This document shows, one piece after another, positions 8,545-15,863 of a stretch of DNA of 16,967 bases. The notes under the pieces are model-generated. The model saw nothing but the letters and a program-made list of their open reading frames with translations. It had not been told where the DNA came from and made no database searches. The stretch covers positions 1 through 16,967 of the forward strand of contig UQIN01000033.1 of NCBI GenBank assembly GCA_900541035.1. Reading direction: 5' to 3'. Source of the DNA: an uncultured Collinsella sp. GTDB taxonomy: Bacteria > Actinomycetota > Coriobacteriia > Coriobacteriales > Coriobacteriaceae. The stretch's first letter is position 1. Each line of letters starts with the position of its first letter. A program made the translations under genes and the position numbers.

Positions 8545-8569
8545 GGCGTTGCAATGCCGGAGGAACAGC

Positions 8570-11500
8570 ATGCTCATTCACCGTATAGCCGCGCAGCTCT
8601 ACACTGCCGAGGCCTTGCAGGCCGTCGAGGCCGGGCTCGATGCTGGCGAGGACGTGACGCTGGCTGTGTCGCAGTCGGGCCGCACGCTTATGGCGGCCGC
8701 CCAGTTTGCGCGCCGTCCGCGCCCGACGGTCTATATCGTGAGCGGCGAGGACGCGGCCGATCGTGCCGCCCGCAGCCTTGCCGCCTATGTGGGGCTGGCG
8801 CACGTGTGCCGCTTCCCCGAGCGCAAGGACTATCCGTGGCGCGAGCAGGCGCCCGACGATGCCGTGGTGGCGCAGCGCTGCGAGGCCCTGGGACGCATCG
8901 TGCGCGGCGACAACTGCATCATGGTCGCCTCGGCCCGCGCGCTGCTGCGCTGCGTGCCGCCGGTCGAGAGCCGCTACTGGGAGTCCACGACCTTTGCGGT
9001 GGGCGAGGAGATTCCTTTTAACGAGGTGCCGCAGCGCCTGGTGGGCATGGGCTACACCAATGCCGGCGCCGCCGATGCACCCGGCCTGTTCCGCGTGCAC
9101 GGCGACACCGTCGAGGTGTTTCCCGCACAGGAAAAGGCGCCCGTGCGCATCGAGTTTTTCGGCGATGAGATCGACCGTATCCGCCGCATGGTGAGTTCAA
9201 CGGGCCAGACCATCGGCAACGAGGACAGCATCGAGATCTTTCCCTGTCGCGAGCTCGCACTCACCGACGACGCCGTCCACAACATGCATGTGGCGCTCTA
9301 CCGCGCCAGCCAGGACGACAGCAAGTTGGCGGCGCTGCTCGAGATGGTGGATGCGCGCATCGTCACGCCCGAGCTCGACCGCTTTTTGCCGGTGATGTAC
9401 GGCCAGACCGTGAGCCCGCTGTCGCACGTGAGCGGCAAGGCGCTCGTGGTGCTGTCCGAGCCGCGCTCGCTGTTCGACGATTGCCTGCGCGCCTACGAGG
9501 ATATCGAGGCGCGTGCCGGCGAGGCGGGGGTCGACCGTCTGGACGGCCTGTACGTGCGTGCCCAGCAACTCGACTTTGGTGCCCAGCAGCGCCTTAACTA
9601 CGTGAGCTTGATTCGTGCCGGCGGTGCGGTGACGGCAGAGCTCAAGATTGAGCAGCCGGCCATCGCGGGCTCGGACAATCGCTTTATGACGCGCATTCAG
9701 GAGGTCGTGGGCAAGCGTTATGCCTGCGTGTTTGCCATCCCCGACCGCGGTGCGCGCGAGTCGATGGAGCTCACCTTTGGCGATGAGGGTATTACCTTTG
9801 AGGAGTCGCTGACGGCCGCGCCCGAAAACGCGGGCGCCATTGGCGACCGTGTGCGCGTGGCAGCGGCAGATTCTGCCGACCGTGCTGCCCGTCAGGATGC
9901 CCATGCTGCAATTCGCGAGCGCAAGGCCGATGCGCTCAACGCCCGCTCGCTCGAGGCAGGTGCCGCCCAGGCAGCCGCCGGCGCCGCCGTGCCTACTATC
10001 TCGCGCGGACGCGTGACCTTTGTCGATGCCGCTCTGCCGCAGGGCGTGGTGGTGCCCGATGCCAACCTGGCCGTGTTCTCGATTGCCGACCTCAACGCCC
10101 GCATGGACGCCAACCGCGCGCGCAGCCGCCGCAAGGTGGACATTACGCAGATCACATTCCCGTTTAAGCCGGGCGACTACGTGGTGCACGCCACTCACGG
10201 CATCGCACTCTTTAGCGAGATCGCGCGCCAGGAAGTGGGCGGCAAGGAGCGCGACTACTTTTTGCTGGAATATGCCGACGGCGACAAGCTCTACGTGCCG
10301 CTCGAGCAGGTCGACCGCATCACACGCTATGTTGGCCCCGACGGCGACAAGCCGCGCCTGACCAGGCTCAACACTGCCGACTGGACGCGTGCCACCAATA
10401 AGGCGCGCAAGAATGCCAAAAAGCTGGCGTTTGACCTGGTCGACCTGTATACGCGCCGCTCGTCGATCGCAGGCATCGCCTGCCCGCCCGATACGCCCGA
10501 GCAGATCGAGATGGAGGAGAGCTTCCCCTACGACGAGACGCGCGACCAGCTGGAGGCTATCGCCGACATCAAGGCCGACATGGAGGCGCCCAAGCCCATG
10601 GACCGCCTGCTGTGCGGCGACGTGGGTTTCGGCAAGACCGAGGTTGCCCTGCGCGCGGCGTTTAAGTGCGTGGACTCCGGCCGCCAAGTCATGGTGCTCT
10701 GCCCCACGACCATTCTGGCCCAGCAGCACTACGAGACGTTTTTTGAGCGCTTTGCCCCGTTTGGCCTCGAGGTCGAAGTGCTCAGCCGCTTCCGCACCCC
10801 GGCGCAGCAGAAGCGTGCGCTTAAGGCGTTTGCCGAGGGCACGATTGATGTGCTCATCGGCACGCACCGCTTGCTTTCGGCCGATGTGAACCCCAAGAAC
10901 CTGGGCATGGTGATCATCGACGAGGAGCAGCGCTTTGGCGTTCAGCACAAGGAGCAGCTCAAGAACCTGCGCGAGCAGATTGACGTGCTCACGCTTTCGG
11001 CAACGCCGATTCCGCGAACCATGCAGATGGCCACGAGCGGCGTGCGCGACATGAGCCTGATCACCACACCGCCGACCGGGCGTCGTCCCGTGATCGTGCA
11101 CGTGGGGGAGTACGACCCCGACGTGGTGAGTGCGGCGATTCGCCTGGAGGTGGGCCGCGGCGGTCAGGTGTATTACGTGTCCAACCGCGTCAAGACTATC
11201 GACGACGCCGTGGCGCGCGTGCACGAGGCCGCGCCCGAGGCGCGCGTGGGTGTGGCACACGGCAAGATGAGCCCGCGCGAGGTCGAGGACGTGATGATCG
11301 AGTTCGCGACCAAAAAGATCGACGTGCTCATCGCCACGACCATCGTGGAGAGCGGCATCGACAACTCGACCGCCAACACACTGATCATCGAGGACTCGCA
11401 GCGCCTAGGTCTGGCGCAGCTTTACCAGCTCAAGGGCCGTGTGGGCCGTTCTGCCACGCAGGCCTACGCGTACTTTATGTTCCCGGGCGAGCTGCCGCTC

Positions 11501-12202
11501 ACCGAGGAGGCGACGGCGCGCCTGACCGCACTTTCCGAGTTCCAGGACCTGGGCAGCGGCATGCGCATCGCCATGCGCGACCTGGAGATCCGTGGTGCCG
11601 GCTCGCTTATGGGCGCCGAGCAGCACGGCAACCTGTCGAGCGTGGGCTTTGACCTGTTTACGCAGATGCTGGGCCAGGCGGTGGCCGAGGCGCGCGGCGA
11701 CGACGATGCCGGCGTGGAGGCGGCGAGCGTGGGAATTAACCTGCCGGCCGATTACTTCTTGTCCGAGGAGTACCTGCCGGCGGTGGACCAGCGCGTGCTC
11801 GTGTACCGCAAGCTCGCGGCCGCCGAGGACCTGGAGAGCATCGACGAGGTGCAGGAGGAAACCGAGGCGGCACACGGCGAGTTGCCGCTGGCGGGGCTCA
11901 ACCTGTTCAACCGCGCACGCATCCGTATTCGCGGCGAGCGTCTGGGGCTCGAGAGCGTCACGCTTAGCGGCGGGCGCATTACCTTCCTGGGGGTTGACGT
12001 TCCCAAGAAGGTAGCCTTTGAGTTCAAGAATCGCTATGGCGCGGTGAACTTCCCCAAGAGCCGCAAGCTGTCGGTGCCCTACAAGGCGGGCGCCGGCGCG
12101 GGCAGCGGCCTGGGTCGTGGCCTCGACGCCAACGACGGCACCGGCCCGGTGGCGGCCGCGCTCATGCTACTGCAGCAGCTGGGCGCGACTGACGATGACT
12201 AA
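8570..12202 (+). CDS. mfd: Transcription-repair coupling factor Mfd
   Basis: About 1210 residues (E. coli 1148). ATG 8570 follows GGAGGA (8559-8564). The N-terminal third is the UvrB-like module that recruits UvrA. The RNA-polymerase-interacting CarD-like domain lies around 525-600 and includes FKPGDYVVHATHGIALF with Asp536. The helicase/translocase has Walker A GDVGFGKTE (683-691) and the DEEQ box (784-787). It continues through LSATPIPRTMQMA and the translocation motifs, ending in the TRCF C-terminal domain from about 1050. Mfd removes RNA polymerase stalled at DNA damage and brings in UvrA for nucleotide excision repair. The stretch at about 420-490 between the UvrB-like part and the polymerase-binding part is Ala/Arg-rich and low in complexity. 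All motor motifs are intact. Confidence 0.97.
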   Translation: MLIHRIAAQLYTAEALQAVEAGLDAGEDVTLAVSQSGRTLMAAAQFARRPRPTVYIVSGEDAADRAARSLAAYVGLAHVCRFPERKDYPWREQAPDDAVVAQRCEALGRIVRGDNCIMVASARALLRCVPPVESRYWESTTFAVGEEIPFNEVPQRLVGMGYTNAGAADAPGLFRVHGDTVEVFPAQEKAPVRIEFFGDEIDRIRRMVSSTGQTIGNEDSIEIFPCRELALTDDAVHNMHVALYRASQDDSKLAALLEMVDARIVTPELDRFLPVMYGQTVSPLSHVSGKALVVLSEPRSLFDDCLRAYEDIEARAGEAGVDRLDGLYVRAQQLDFGAQQRLNYVSLIRAGGAVTAELKIEQPAIAGSDNRFMTRIQEVVGKRYACVFAIPDRGARESMELTFGDEGITFEESLTAAPENAGAIGDRVRVAAADSADRAARQDAHAAIRERKADALNARSLEAGAAQAAAGAAVPTISRGRVTFVDAALPQGVVVPDANLAVFSIADLNARMDANRARSRRKVDITQITFPFKPGDYVVHATHGIALFSEIARQEVGGKERDYFLLEYADGDKLYVPLEQVDRITRYVGPDGDKPRLTRLNTADWTRATNKARKNAKKLAFDLVDLYTRRSSIAGIACPPDTPEQIEMEESFPYDETRDQLEAIADIKADMEAPKPMDRLLCGDVGFGKTEVALRAAFKCVDSGRQVMVLCPTTILAQQHYETFFERFAPFGLEVEVLSRFRTPAQQKRALKAFAEGTIDVLIGTHRLLSADVNPKNLGMVIIDEEQRFGVQHKEQLKNLREQIDVLTLSATPIPRTMQMATSGVRDMSLITTPPTGRRPVIVHVGEYDPDVVSAAIRLEVGRGGQVYYVSNRVKTIDDAVARVHEAAPEARVGVAHGKMSPREVEDVMIEFATKKIDVLIATTIVESGIDNSTANTLIIEDSQRLGLAQLYQLKGRVGRSATQAYAYFMFPGELPLTEEATARLTALSEFQDLGSGMRIAMRDLEIRGAGSLMGAEQHGNLSSVGFDLFTQMLGQAVAEARGDDDAGVEAASVGINLPADYFLSEEYLPAVDQRVLVYRKLAAAEDLESIDEVQEETEAAHGELPLAGLNLFNRARIRIRGERLGLESVTLSGGRITFLGVDVPKKVAFEFKNRYGAVNFPKSRKLSVPYKAGAGAGSGLGRGLDANDGTGPVAAALMLLQQLGATDDD

Positions 12203-12241
12203 CGGGTCGACGCTGCAAACGCCCCATTTGGGCAATCTGAC
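12201..12241 (+). repeat. Bipartite 41-bp repeat, copy 1
   Basis: AACGG-G-TCGACGCTGC (12201-12216), 8 variable bases, then CATTTGGGCAATCTGAC (12225-12241). The same two blocks occur at 16881-16921 with the same 8-base gap and only one mismatch in 33 block positions. This copy starts within the mfd stop codon and ends 17 bases before the PAP2 start codon. I see no terminal inverted repeats and no coding potential. Confidence 0.75.
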
Positions 12242-12258
12242 CCCATCGAAAGGAAAGC

Positions 12259-13122
12259 ATGTTCGGGTATATCTATAAGAAAGATGCCGCTGCTATCGCG
12301 GTTATCCTGGCCTTTTGTCTGCTCGTCGGGTCTTTTTTCGATTACCAAATCTCGAGTGCGCTGTTCAACTCGCCTAGCCTGTTTGGCCGCTTTGTCGAGG
12401 CGGCCGGCGAGCTGCCGTTCGAGCTGACGGCGAGCGTCGCGGGCATTATGCTCGTGCGCTCGGCACGTCCCGATTCCAAGGCGAGCAAGTGGCTCGCCGC
12501 GCTGGGCGTTCTGATCAACGTAGGCCTGGTCGGCTACGAGATTATCGGATCGCTGCGCGTCGGCGGCAAGCTTATTGCGTTTCAGCTGGTTCTGACGTTT
12601 GCATTGGTCATCGCGGCCAACCTCATCGCCTATCGCCTCACGCGCGACACCGACTCCGACGAGCTCACACGCTGGGCGCTGATGGTGCTTGCCGTGTGGG
12701 TCGCTCAGGCCATCATCCTCAACGTGGTTGTCAAGCCGCTGTGGTCGCGCCCGCGCATGCGCGTGATCGAGGTGACGCCGGGGCTCGATTTTCAGCCGTG
12801 GTGGGTGATCGGCAACCCCGACAAGTGGAGCTATATTGCGGCCGGCGTGATCAAGGACGGCTTTAAGTCGTTCGCGAGCGGCCACACGGCGCACGCGGCG
12901 ATCGGCCTGATGCTCGCCGGGCTTCCCGCGGCGGCCTTTACGGAAAAGCCGTCGCGCCGCCGCGTGGTCTTTTGGGCCGCGGCTGTCGTCGCGGCGCTCG
13001 TCGCCTTTGGTCGCATCGTGATCGGCGCGCATTTTTTGACCGATGTGAGCTGCGGTTTTGCCCTGGTGTTGGCACTTGAGTGCCTCGCCGCGCGCATTGC
13101 CTATCCGGACGGCGTGCAATAG
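12259..13122 (+). CDS. PAP2-family membrane phosphatase
   Basis: About 287 residues. ATG 12259 has GAAAGGA (12248-12254) upstream. There are about six or seven hydrophobic helices. The PAP2 active-site pieces are present but degenerate: KPLWSRPRM (the expected K-x6-R-P ends R-M), FASGH at 205-209 instead of PSGH, and GR-x5-H-x3-D with Arg252, His258 and Asp262 instead of SR-x5-H-x3-D. The key Lys, Arg, two His and Asp remain, so activity is plausible. Family members dephosphorylate phosphatidic acid, undecaprenyl pyrophosphate or similar lipids at the membrane. It begins 56 bases after mfd and lies 45 bases before the PLP enzyme, so these genes may be partly co-transcribed. Confidence 0.85.
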   Translation: MFGYIYKKDAAAIAVILAFCLLVGSFFDYQISSALFNSPSLFGRFVEAAGELPFELTASVAGIMLVRSARPDSKASKWLAALGVLINVGLVGYEIIGSLRVGGKLIAFQLVLTFALVIAANLIAYRLTRDTDSDELTRWALMVLAVWVAQAIILNVVVKPLWSRPRMRVIEVTPGLDFQPWWVIGNPDKWSYIAAGVIKDGFKSFASGHTAHAAIGLMLAGLPAAAFTEKPSRRRVVFWAAAVVAALVAFGRIVIGAHFLTDVSCGFALVLALECLAARIAYPDGVQ

Positions 13123-13167
13123 CCCCGTTTGAATCATCTGGCCGAAACCCGGTAAGAGAGGATTGCC

Positions 13168-14193
13168 ATGCTCGCGTTCAACAACGACTATTCCCACGGC
13201 GCGCACCCCGCGGTGCTGCAGGCGCTCGTCGATACCAACATGGAGCCGCAGCCCGGCTATGGTACCGACGCGCATACCGAGCATGCCAAGCAGCTCATCC
13301 GTGAGGCTTGCCAGGCCCCCGATGCGGATGTGTTCTTGCTAGTGGGGGGCACGCAGACCAACGCCACGGTAATCGACATGTTGCTCGCGCCGTACGAGGG
13401 CGTCGTTGCCGCCGAGACTGGCCACGTTGCCTGCCACGAGGCGGGCGCTATCGAGTTTGGCGGCCACAAGGTACTCACCATCCCCGGCTACGAGGGCAAG
13501 ATGTACGCCGAGGACCTCGAGAACTATATCCAGGTGTTTTACGAGAACGAGAGCTACGAGCACACGGTGTTCCCGGGCGCCGTGTACGTGAGCCTATCGA
13601 CCGAGTACGGCACGCTGTACTCCAAGGCCGAGCTCGCGGCGATTCATGCGGTATGCCAGAAGCGTGAGATTCCGCTGTTTGTGGACGGCGCCCGCCTGGC
13701 CTATGCGCTGGCGGCCGATGAGTGCGACATTACCCTGCCCGAGCTGGCGCAGCTGTGCGACGTGTTCTACATCGGCGGCACCAAGTGCGGCGCGCTCTGC
13801 GGCGAGGCCGTGGTGTTTTGCGGCATGCACGCCCCGGCGCATCCCATTCCGCGCATTAAGCAGCACGGTGCGTTGCTGGCCAAGGGCCGCCTCACGGGCG
13901 TGCAGTTTGAGGCGCTCTTTACCGACGGCCTGTATTTTGAGATCGGCCGCCAGGCGATTGAGACCGCGCAGGCGCTGCGTCGCGTGCTACACGAGCGCGG
14001 CTACCAGTTCTTCTTGGAGACGCCCACCAACCAGCAGTTCGTGATTCTGCCCAATGAGGACATGGCGCGCATTCGCGAACATGCGGCGATCGAGTACTGG
14101 GAAAAGTACGACGAGACCCACACCGTGGTGCGCTTTTGTACCAGCTGGGCCACAACGCAGGAGGACATCGACGCGTTGGCGGCTGTCCTGTAG
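13168..14193 (+). CDS. Threonine aldolase / beta-eliminating lyase family PLP enzyme
   Basis: About 341 residues, usual for the family. ATG 13168 follows AGAGG (13157-13161). The fold-type I PLP signature is clear: FNNDYSHGAHP at the N-terminus, LLVGGTQTNAT near 60, VDGARLAYAL before the cofactor-binding region, and FYIGGTKCGALCGEAVVF with Lys206 as the probable PLP lysine. Members of this family split L-threonine or allo-threonine to glycine and acetaldehyde, or act on related beta-hydroxy amino acids; exact specificity cannot be read from sequence. A 12-bp hairpin without a T tract follows the gene. It shares direction and tight spacing with the PAP2 gene, but I see no functional link. Confidence 0.88.
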   Translation: MLAFNNDYSHGAHPAVLQALVDTNMEPQPGYGTDAHTEHAKQLIREACQAPDADVFLLVGGTQTNATVIDMLLAPYEGVVAAETGHVACHEAGAIEFGGHKVLTIPGYEGKMYAEDLENYIQVFYENESYEHTVFPGAVYVSLSTEYGTLYSKAELAAIHAVCQKREIPLFVDGARLAYALAADECDITLPELAQLCDVFYIGGTKCGALCGEAVVFCGMHAPAHPIPRIKQHGALLAKGRLTGVQFEALFTDGLYFEIGRQAIETAQALRRVLHERGYQFFLETPTNQQFVILPNEDMARIREHAAIEYWEKYDETHTVVRFCTSWATTQEDIDALAAVL

Positions 14194-14210
14194 GTTGATG
14201 CGATGATGAG

Positions 14211-14247
14211 GGGCCGCCCCGCGCCTGAGATTGACGCGGGGCGGCCC
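14211..14247 (+). terminator. Perfect 12-bp GC hairpin between the PLP enzyme and the GNAT gene
   Basis: GGGCCGCCCCGC (14211-14222) pairs exactly with GCGGGGCGGCCC (14236-14247) around a 13-base loop. It is followed by TAACTTCTG, not a T tract, so termination would have to be atypical. It ends 8 bases before the GAGGAGGAG ribosome binding site of the next gene, so it may instead act on RNA stability or translation of that gene. Confidence 0.6.
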
Positions 14248-14270
14248 TAACTTCTGAGGAGGAGCGGTTT

Positions 14271-14861
14271 ATGTCCGAGAAGTCCGAGATGTCCGAGCCG
14301 ACGATTCGCCTGGCGACGCCCGAAGACGCGCCGGCGTTGCTTGCCATCTATGAGCCGTATGTGCGCCAGACGGCGATTACCTGCGAATACGAGGTGCCGA
14401 GCGTTGAGGAGTTCGCCGGGCGCATCGAGCGTACGCTCAAGCGCTATCCGTACCTGGTGATGGAGCTGGACGGGCGTCCGATAGGCTATGCCTATGTGAG
14501 TCCGCTCAACAGCCGCGAGGCATACGACTGGTCGGTCGAGACATCGATCTACCTGGCGCGCGACGTGCGCCACGGCGGGCTGGGCCGCAAGCTGCACGAT
14601 GCGCTCAAGCAATGCCTGATCGCGATGGGCATCACCAACATGTGCGCGCTCATTGCCGTGCCGCACGACAAGGACGACGAGTATCTAACGCACAACAGTC
14701 AGGATTTCCATGCCCATATGGGATATCGCCTGGTGGGCGCCTTTGACCGCTGCGCCCAAAAGTTCGGCCGCTGGTACGACATGTGCTGGATGGAGCTGGT
14801 CCTTGCCGAGCGCACGCCCAACCAGCCTAAGCCAACCTGGTTCCCCGATCTCCTCGCCTAA
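14271..14861 (+). CDS. GNAT-family N-acetyltransferase (phosphinothricin-acetyltransferase-like)
   Basis: About 196 residues. ATG 14271 has a strong GAGGAGGAG (14256-14264) upstream; an in-frame ATG at 14289 would remove a short MSEKSE repeat. The GNAT fold is visible in TIRLATPEDAPALLAIYEPYV at the start, the beta-4 strand WSVETSIYLARDVRHGGLG carrying the acetyl-CoA loop R-x-x-G-x-G, and FHAHMGYRLVGAFDRCAQKFGRWYDMCWM near the end, which is typical of the phosphinothricin/YwnH-like subgroup. These enzymes transfer acetyl groups to amino groups of amino acids or analogues; the real substrate is unknown. The stop codon overlaps the start of the inverted arm of the tandem repeat at 14860. Confidence 0.9.
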   Translation: MSEKSEMSEPTIRLATPEDAPALLAIYEPYVRQTAITCEYEVPSVEEFAGRIERTLKRYPYLVMELDGRPIGYAYVSPLNSREAYDWSVETSIYLARDVRHGGLGRKLHDALKQCLIAMGITNMCALIAVPHDKDDEYLTHNSQDFHAHMGYRLVGAFDRCAQKFGRWYDMCWMELVLAERTPNQPKPTWFPDLLA

Positions 14862-14929
14862 AACCACCACGAAGGTGCCTGTCCCCTTTGTGGTGGTTCG
14901 AAGGTGCCTGTCCCCTTTGTGGTGGTTTT
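14860..14929. terminator. Bidirectional terminator built from an 11-bp inverted repeat around tandem repeats
   Basis: AAAACCACCAC (14860-14870) and GTGGTGGTTTT (14919-14929) are exact reverse complements, so RNA from either strand ends in a stem followed by TTTT. It lies between convergent genes, the GNAT gene (plus) and the GntR regulator (minus). A shorter alternative stem uses GTGGTGGTT at 14890-14898. Confidence 0.65.
14871..14927 (+). repeat. Two identical 28-bp units in tandem (29-bp period)
   Basis: Positions 14871-14898 and 14900-14927 are identical and contain the core GGTGCCTGTCCCC followed by TTTGTGGTGGTT. Each unit's 3' end can pair with AACCACCAC at 14862-14870. The core resembles, from memory, dispersed REP-like palindromic repeats found in many bacterial genomes, but that link is not proven here. 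Confidence 0.8.
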
Positions 14930-14935
14930 GGCAGG

Positions 14936-15658
14936 TTAGCCGATGGGCTCGGTGTATTTGGCGCGGTCGGTGCGCTGGATGCGCTTGGAGACATGGAGCG
15001 GGCGGCCGTCGGTGTCGTAGACGTAGTCGGTGATCAGGATCAGCGCCTGCCCACGCTCAACGTTGAGCAAAAACGCCTCGTTTTGCGAGGCATAGCACAC
15101 CTCAAAGGTCTTATGTCCCTGTGCCGGCGCGCGATGGAATTCCTGGCGCAGCGTGGCGTAGAGCGAACCGTTGATATCGCGGTCGATGAGTGCTTCAAAG
15201 CTCGGTGGTAGATAGGTGGTCTCCAGGCACAGTGGCGCATCGTCCAGATAACGCAGACGGACAAGTTTGACGAGCTTGCTGCCCACGGCGGCATCAAAGA
15301 ACTTAGCTATGCTGCCGGCCGCCTTGGCAAAGCCCGAGTCCACGGTGCGTGTGGTGGGCTTCATTCCCTGGCCTTCGACCTGCTTGGTATAGCTCGAAAA
15401 CACCAGGTTGTTCTCGTGGAGCGCCGGTGTGTCGGCCACAAAGGCGCCGCGCCCGCGCTCGGTGCGCACCAGGCCCTCGTCAACTAACACCTTAAGCGCG
15501 TGGCGCACAGTGCTGCGCGAAAGCCCCGATTCGTCCATGAGTTCCATCTCGGACGGCAGCTTGTCTCCGCGTGCGTAGATGCCGGCGGCGATGCGGTCAC
15601 GCAGCATGCTCGCCAAGCGCTCGTATTGGGCCAGTTTCTTATTAGACGAAGCGTTCAT
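14936..15658 (-). CDS. GntR-family transcriptional regulator with UTRA effector domain
   Basis: About 240 residues, standard for GntR/HutC. The start is ATG at 15656-15658 on the minus strand. The winged helix-turn-helix lies at about 8-75 (GDKLPSEMELMDESGLSRST, VRHALKVLVDEGLVRTERGRGAFVA). The UTRA ligand-binding domain (about 95-235) has the usual LRYLDDAPLCLETTYLPP and LITDYVYDTDGRPLHVSKR. Regulators of this type release DNA on binding a sugar phosphate or amino sugar. The gene diverges from the SIS-domain deglycase across a 205-base spacer holding repeated TGTAT half-sites. It therefore most likely controls that gene and itself in response to a fructosamine-type sugar phosphate (inference). 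Confidence 0.93.
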   Translation of the reverse strand: MNASSNKKLAQYERLASMLRDRIAAGIYARGDKLPSEMELMDESGLSRSTVRHALKVLVDEGLVRTERGRGAFVADTPALHENNLVFSSYTKQVEGQGMKPTTRTVDSGFAKAAGSIAKFFDAAVGSKLVKLVRLRYLDDAPLCLETTYLPPSFEALIDRDINGSLYATLRQEFHRAPAQGHKTFEVCYASQNEAFLLNVERGQALILITDYVYDTDGRPLHVSKRIQRTDRAKYTEPIG

Positions 15659-15863
15659 GTAATCAACCTGTATCTAACTTGTATGCGAGTCTAATCAAGC
15701 ATGTATTCAATACAACAATAAAACCGCTGGTAGCTAGTTATCGAAAACCGCATCAGCAAAATTTCTAAGACAAATATAGCATACAACTAGTCGACATAAC
15801 CAAAACATGTATGTAACCTGTATGCCATCGAGAGCATCAAACGAGAAGAAAGGCTGATGCACG
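15659..15863. promoter_or_regulatory. Divergent regulatory region with seven TGTAT half-sites
   Basis: Plus-strand TGTAT occurs at 15669-15673, 15680-15684, 15702-15706, 15808-15812 and 15819-15823. Minus-strand copies (ATACA) are at 15710-15714 and 15781-15785. The better copies read AACCTGTATG or AACTTGTATGC. Distances between them are 11, 22 and 11 bp, so they share a helix face. TGTAT-TCA-ATACA (15702-15714) is a perfect inverted pair. AAAACCGC also occurs twice, at 15720-15727 and 15744-15751. The region is A+T-rich as expected for two promoters. It probably binds the divergent GntR protein. Confidence 0.65.
15671..15698 (-). promoter_or_regulatory. Possible promoter of the GntR gene
   Basis: On the minus strand TTGATT (15693-15698) and TAGATA (15671-15676) are 16 bases apart. 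The TGTAT sites at 15669-15673 and 15680-15684 overlap the -10 box and the spacer, which fits autorepression. The leader would be very short. Confidence 0.4.

Noticed and set aside
9197..11260. Long open frame on the minus strand (about 687 codons)
   Set aside because: It lies opposite mfd, whose plus-strand product has every expected motif. High-GC genes produce long antisense frames, and this one is His/Arg/Ala-rich with no recognisable domain.
14871..14927. Two identical repeats as a possible mini CRISPR array
   Set aside because: The units are separated by a single base, leaving no spacer, and no cas gene is present.
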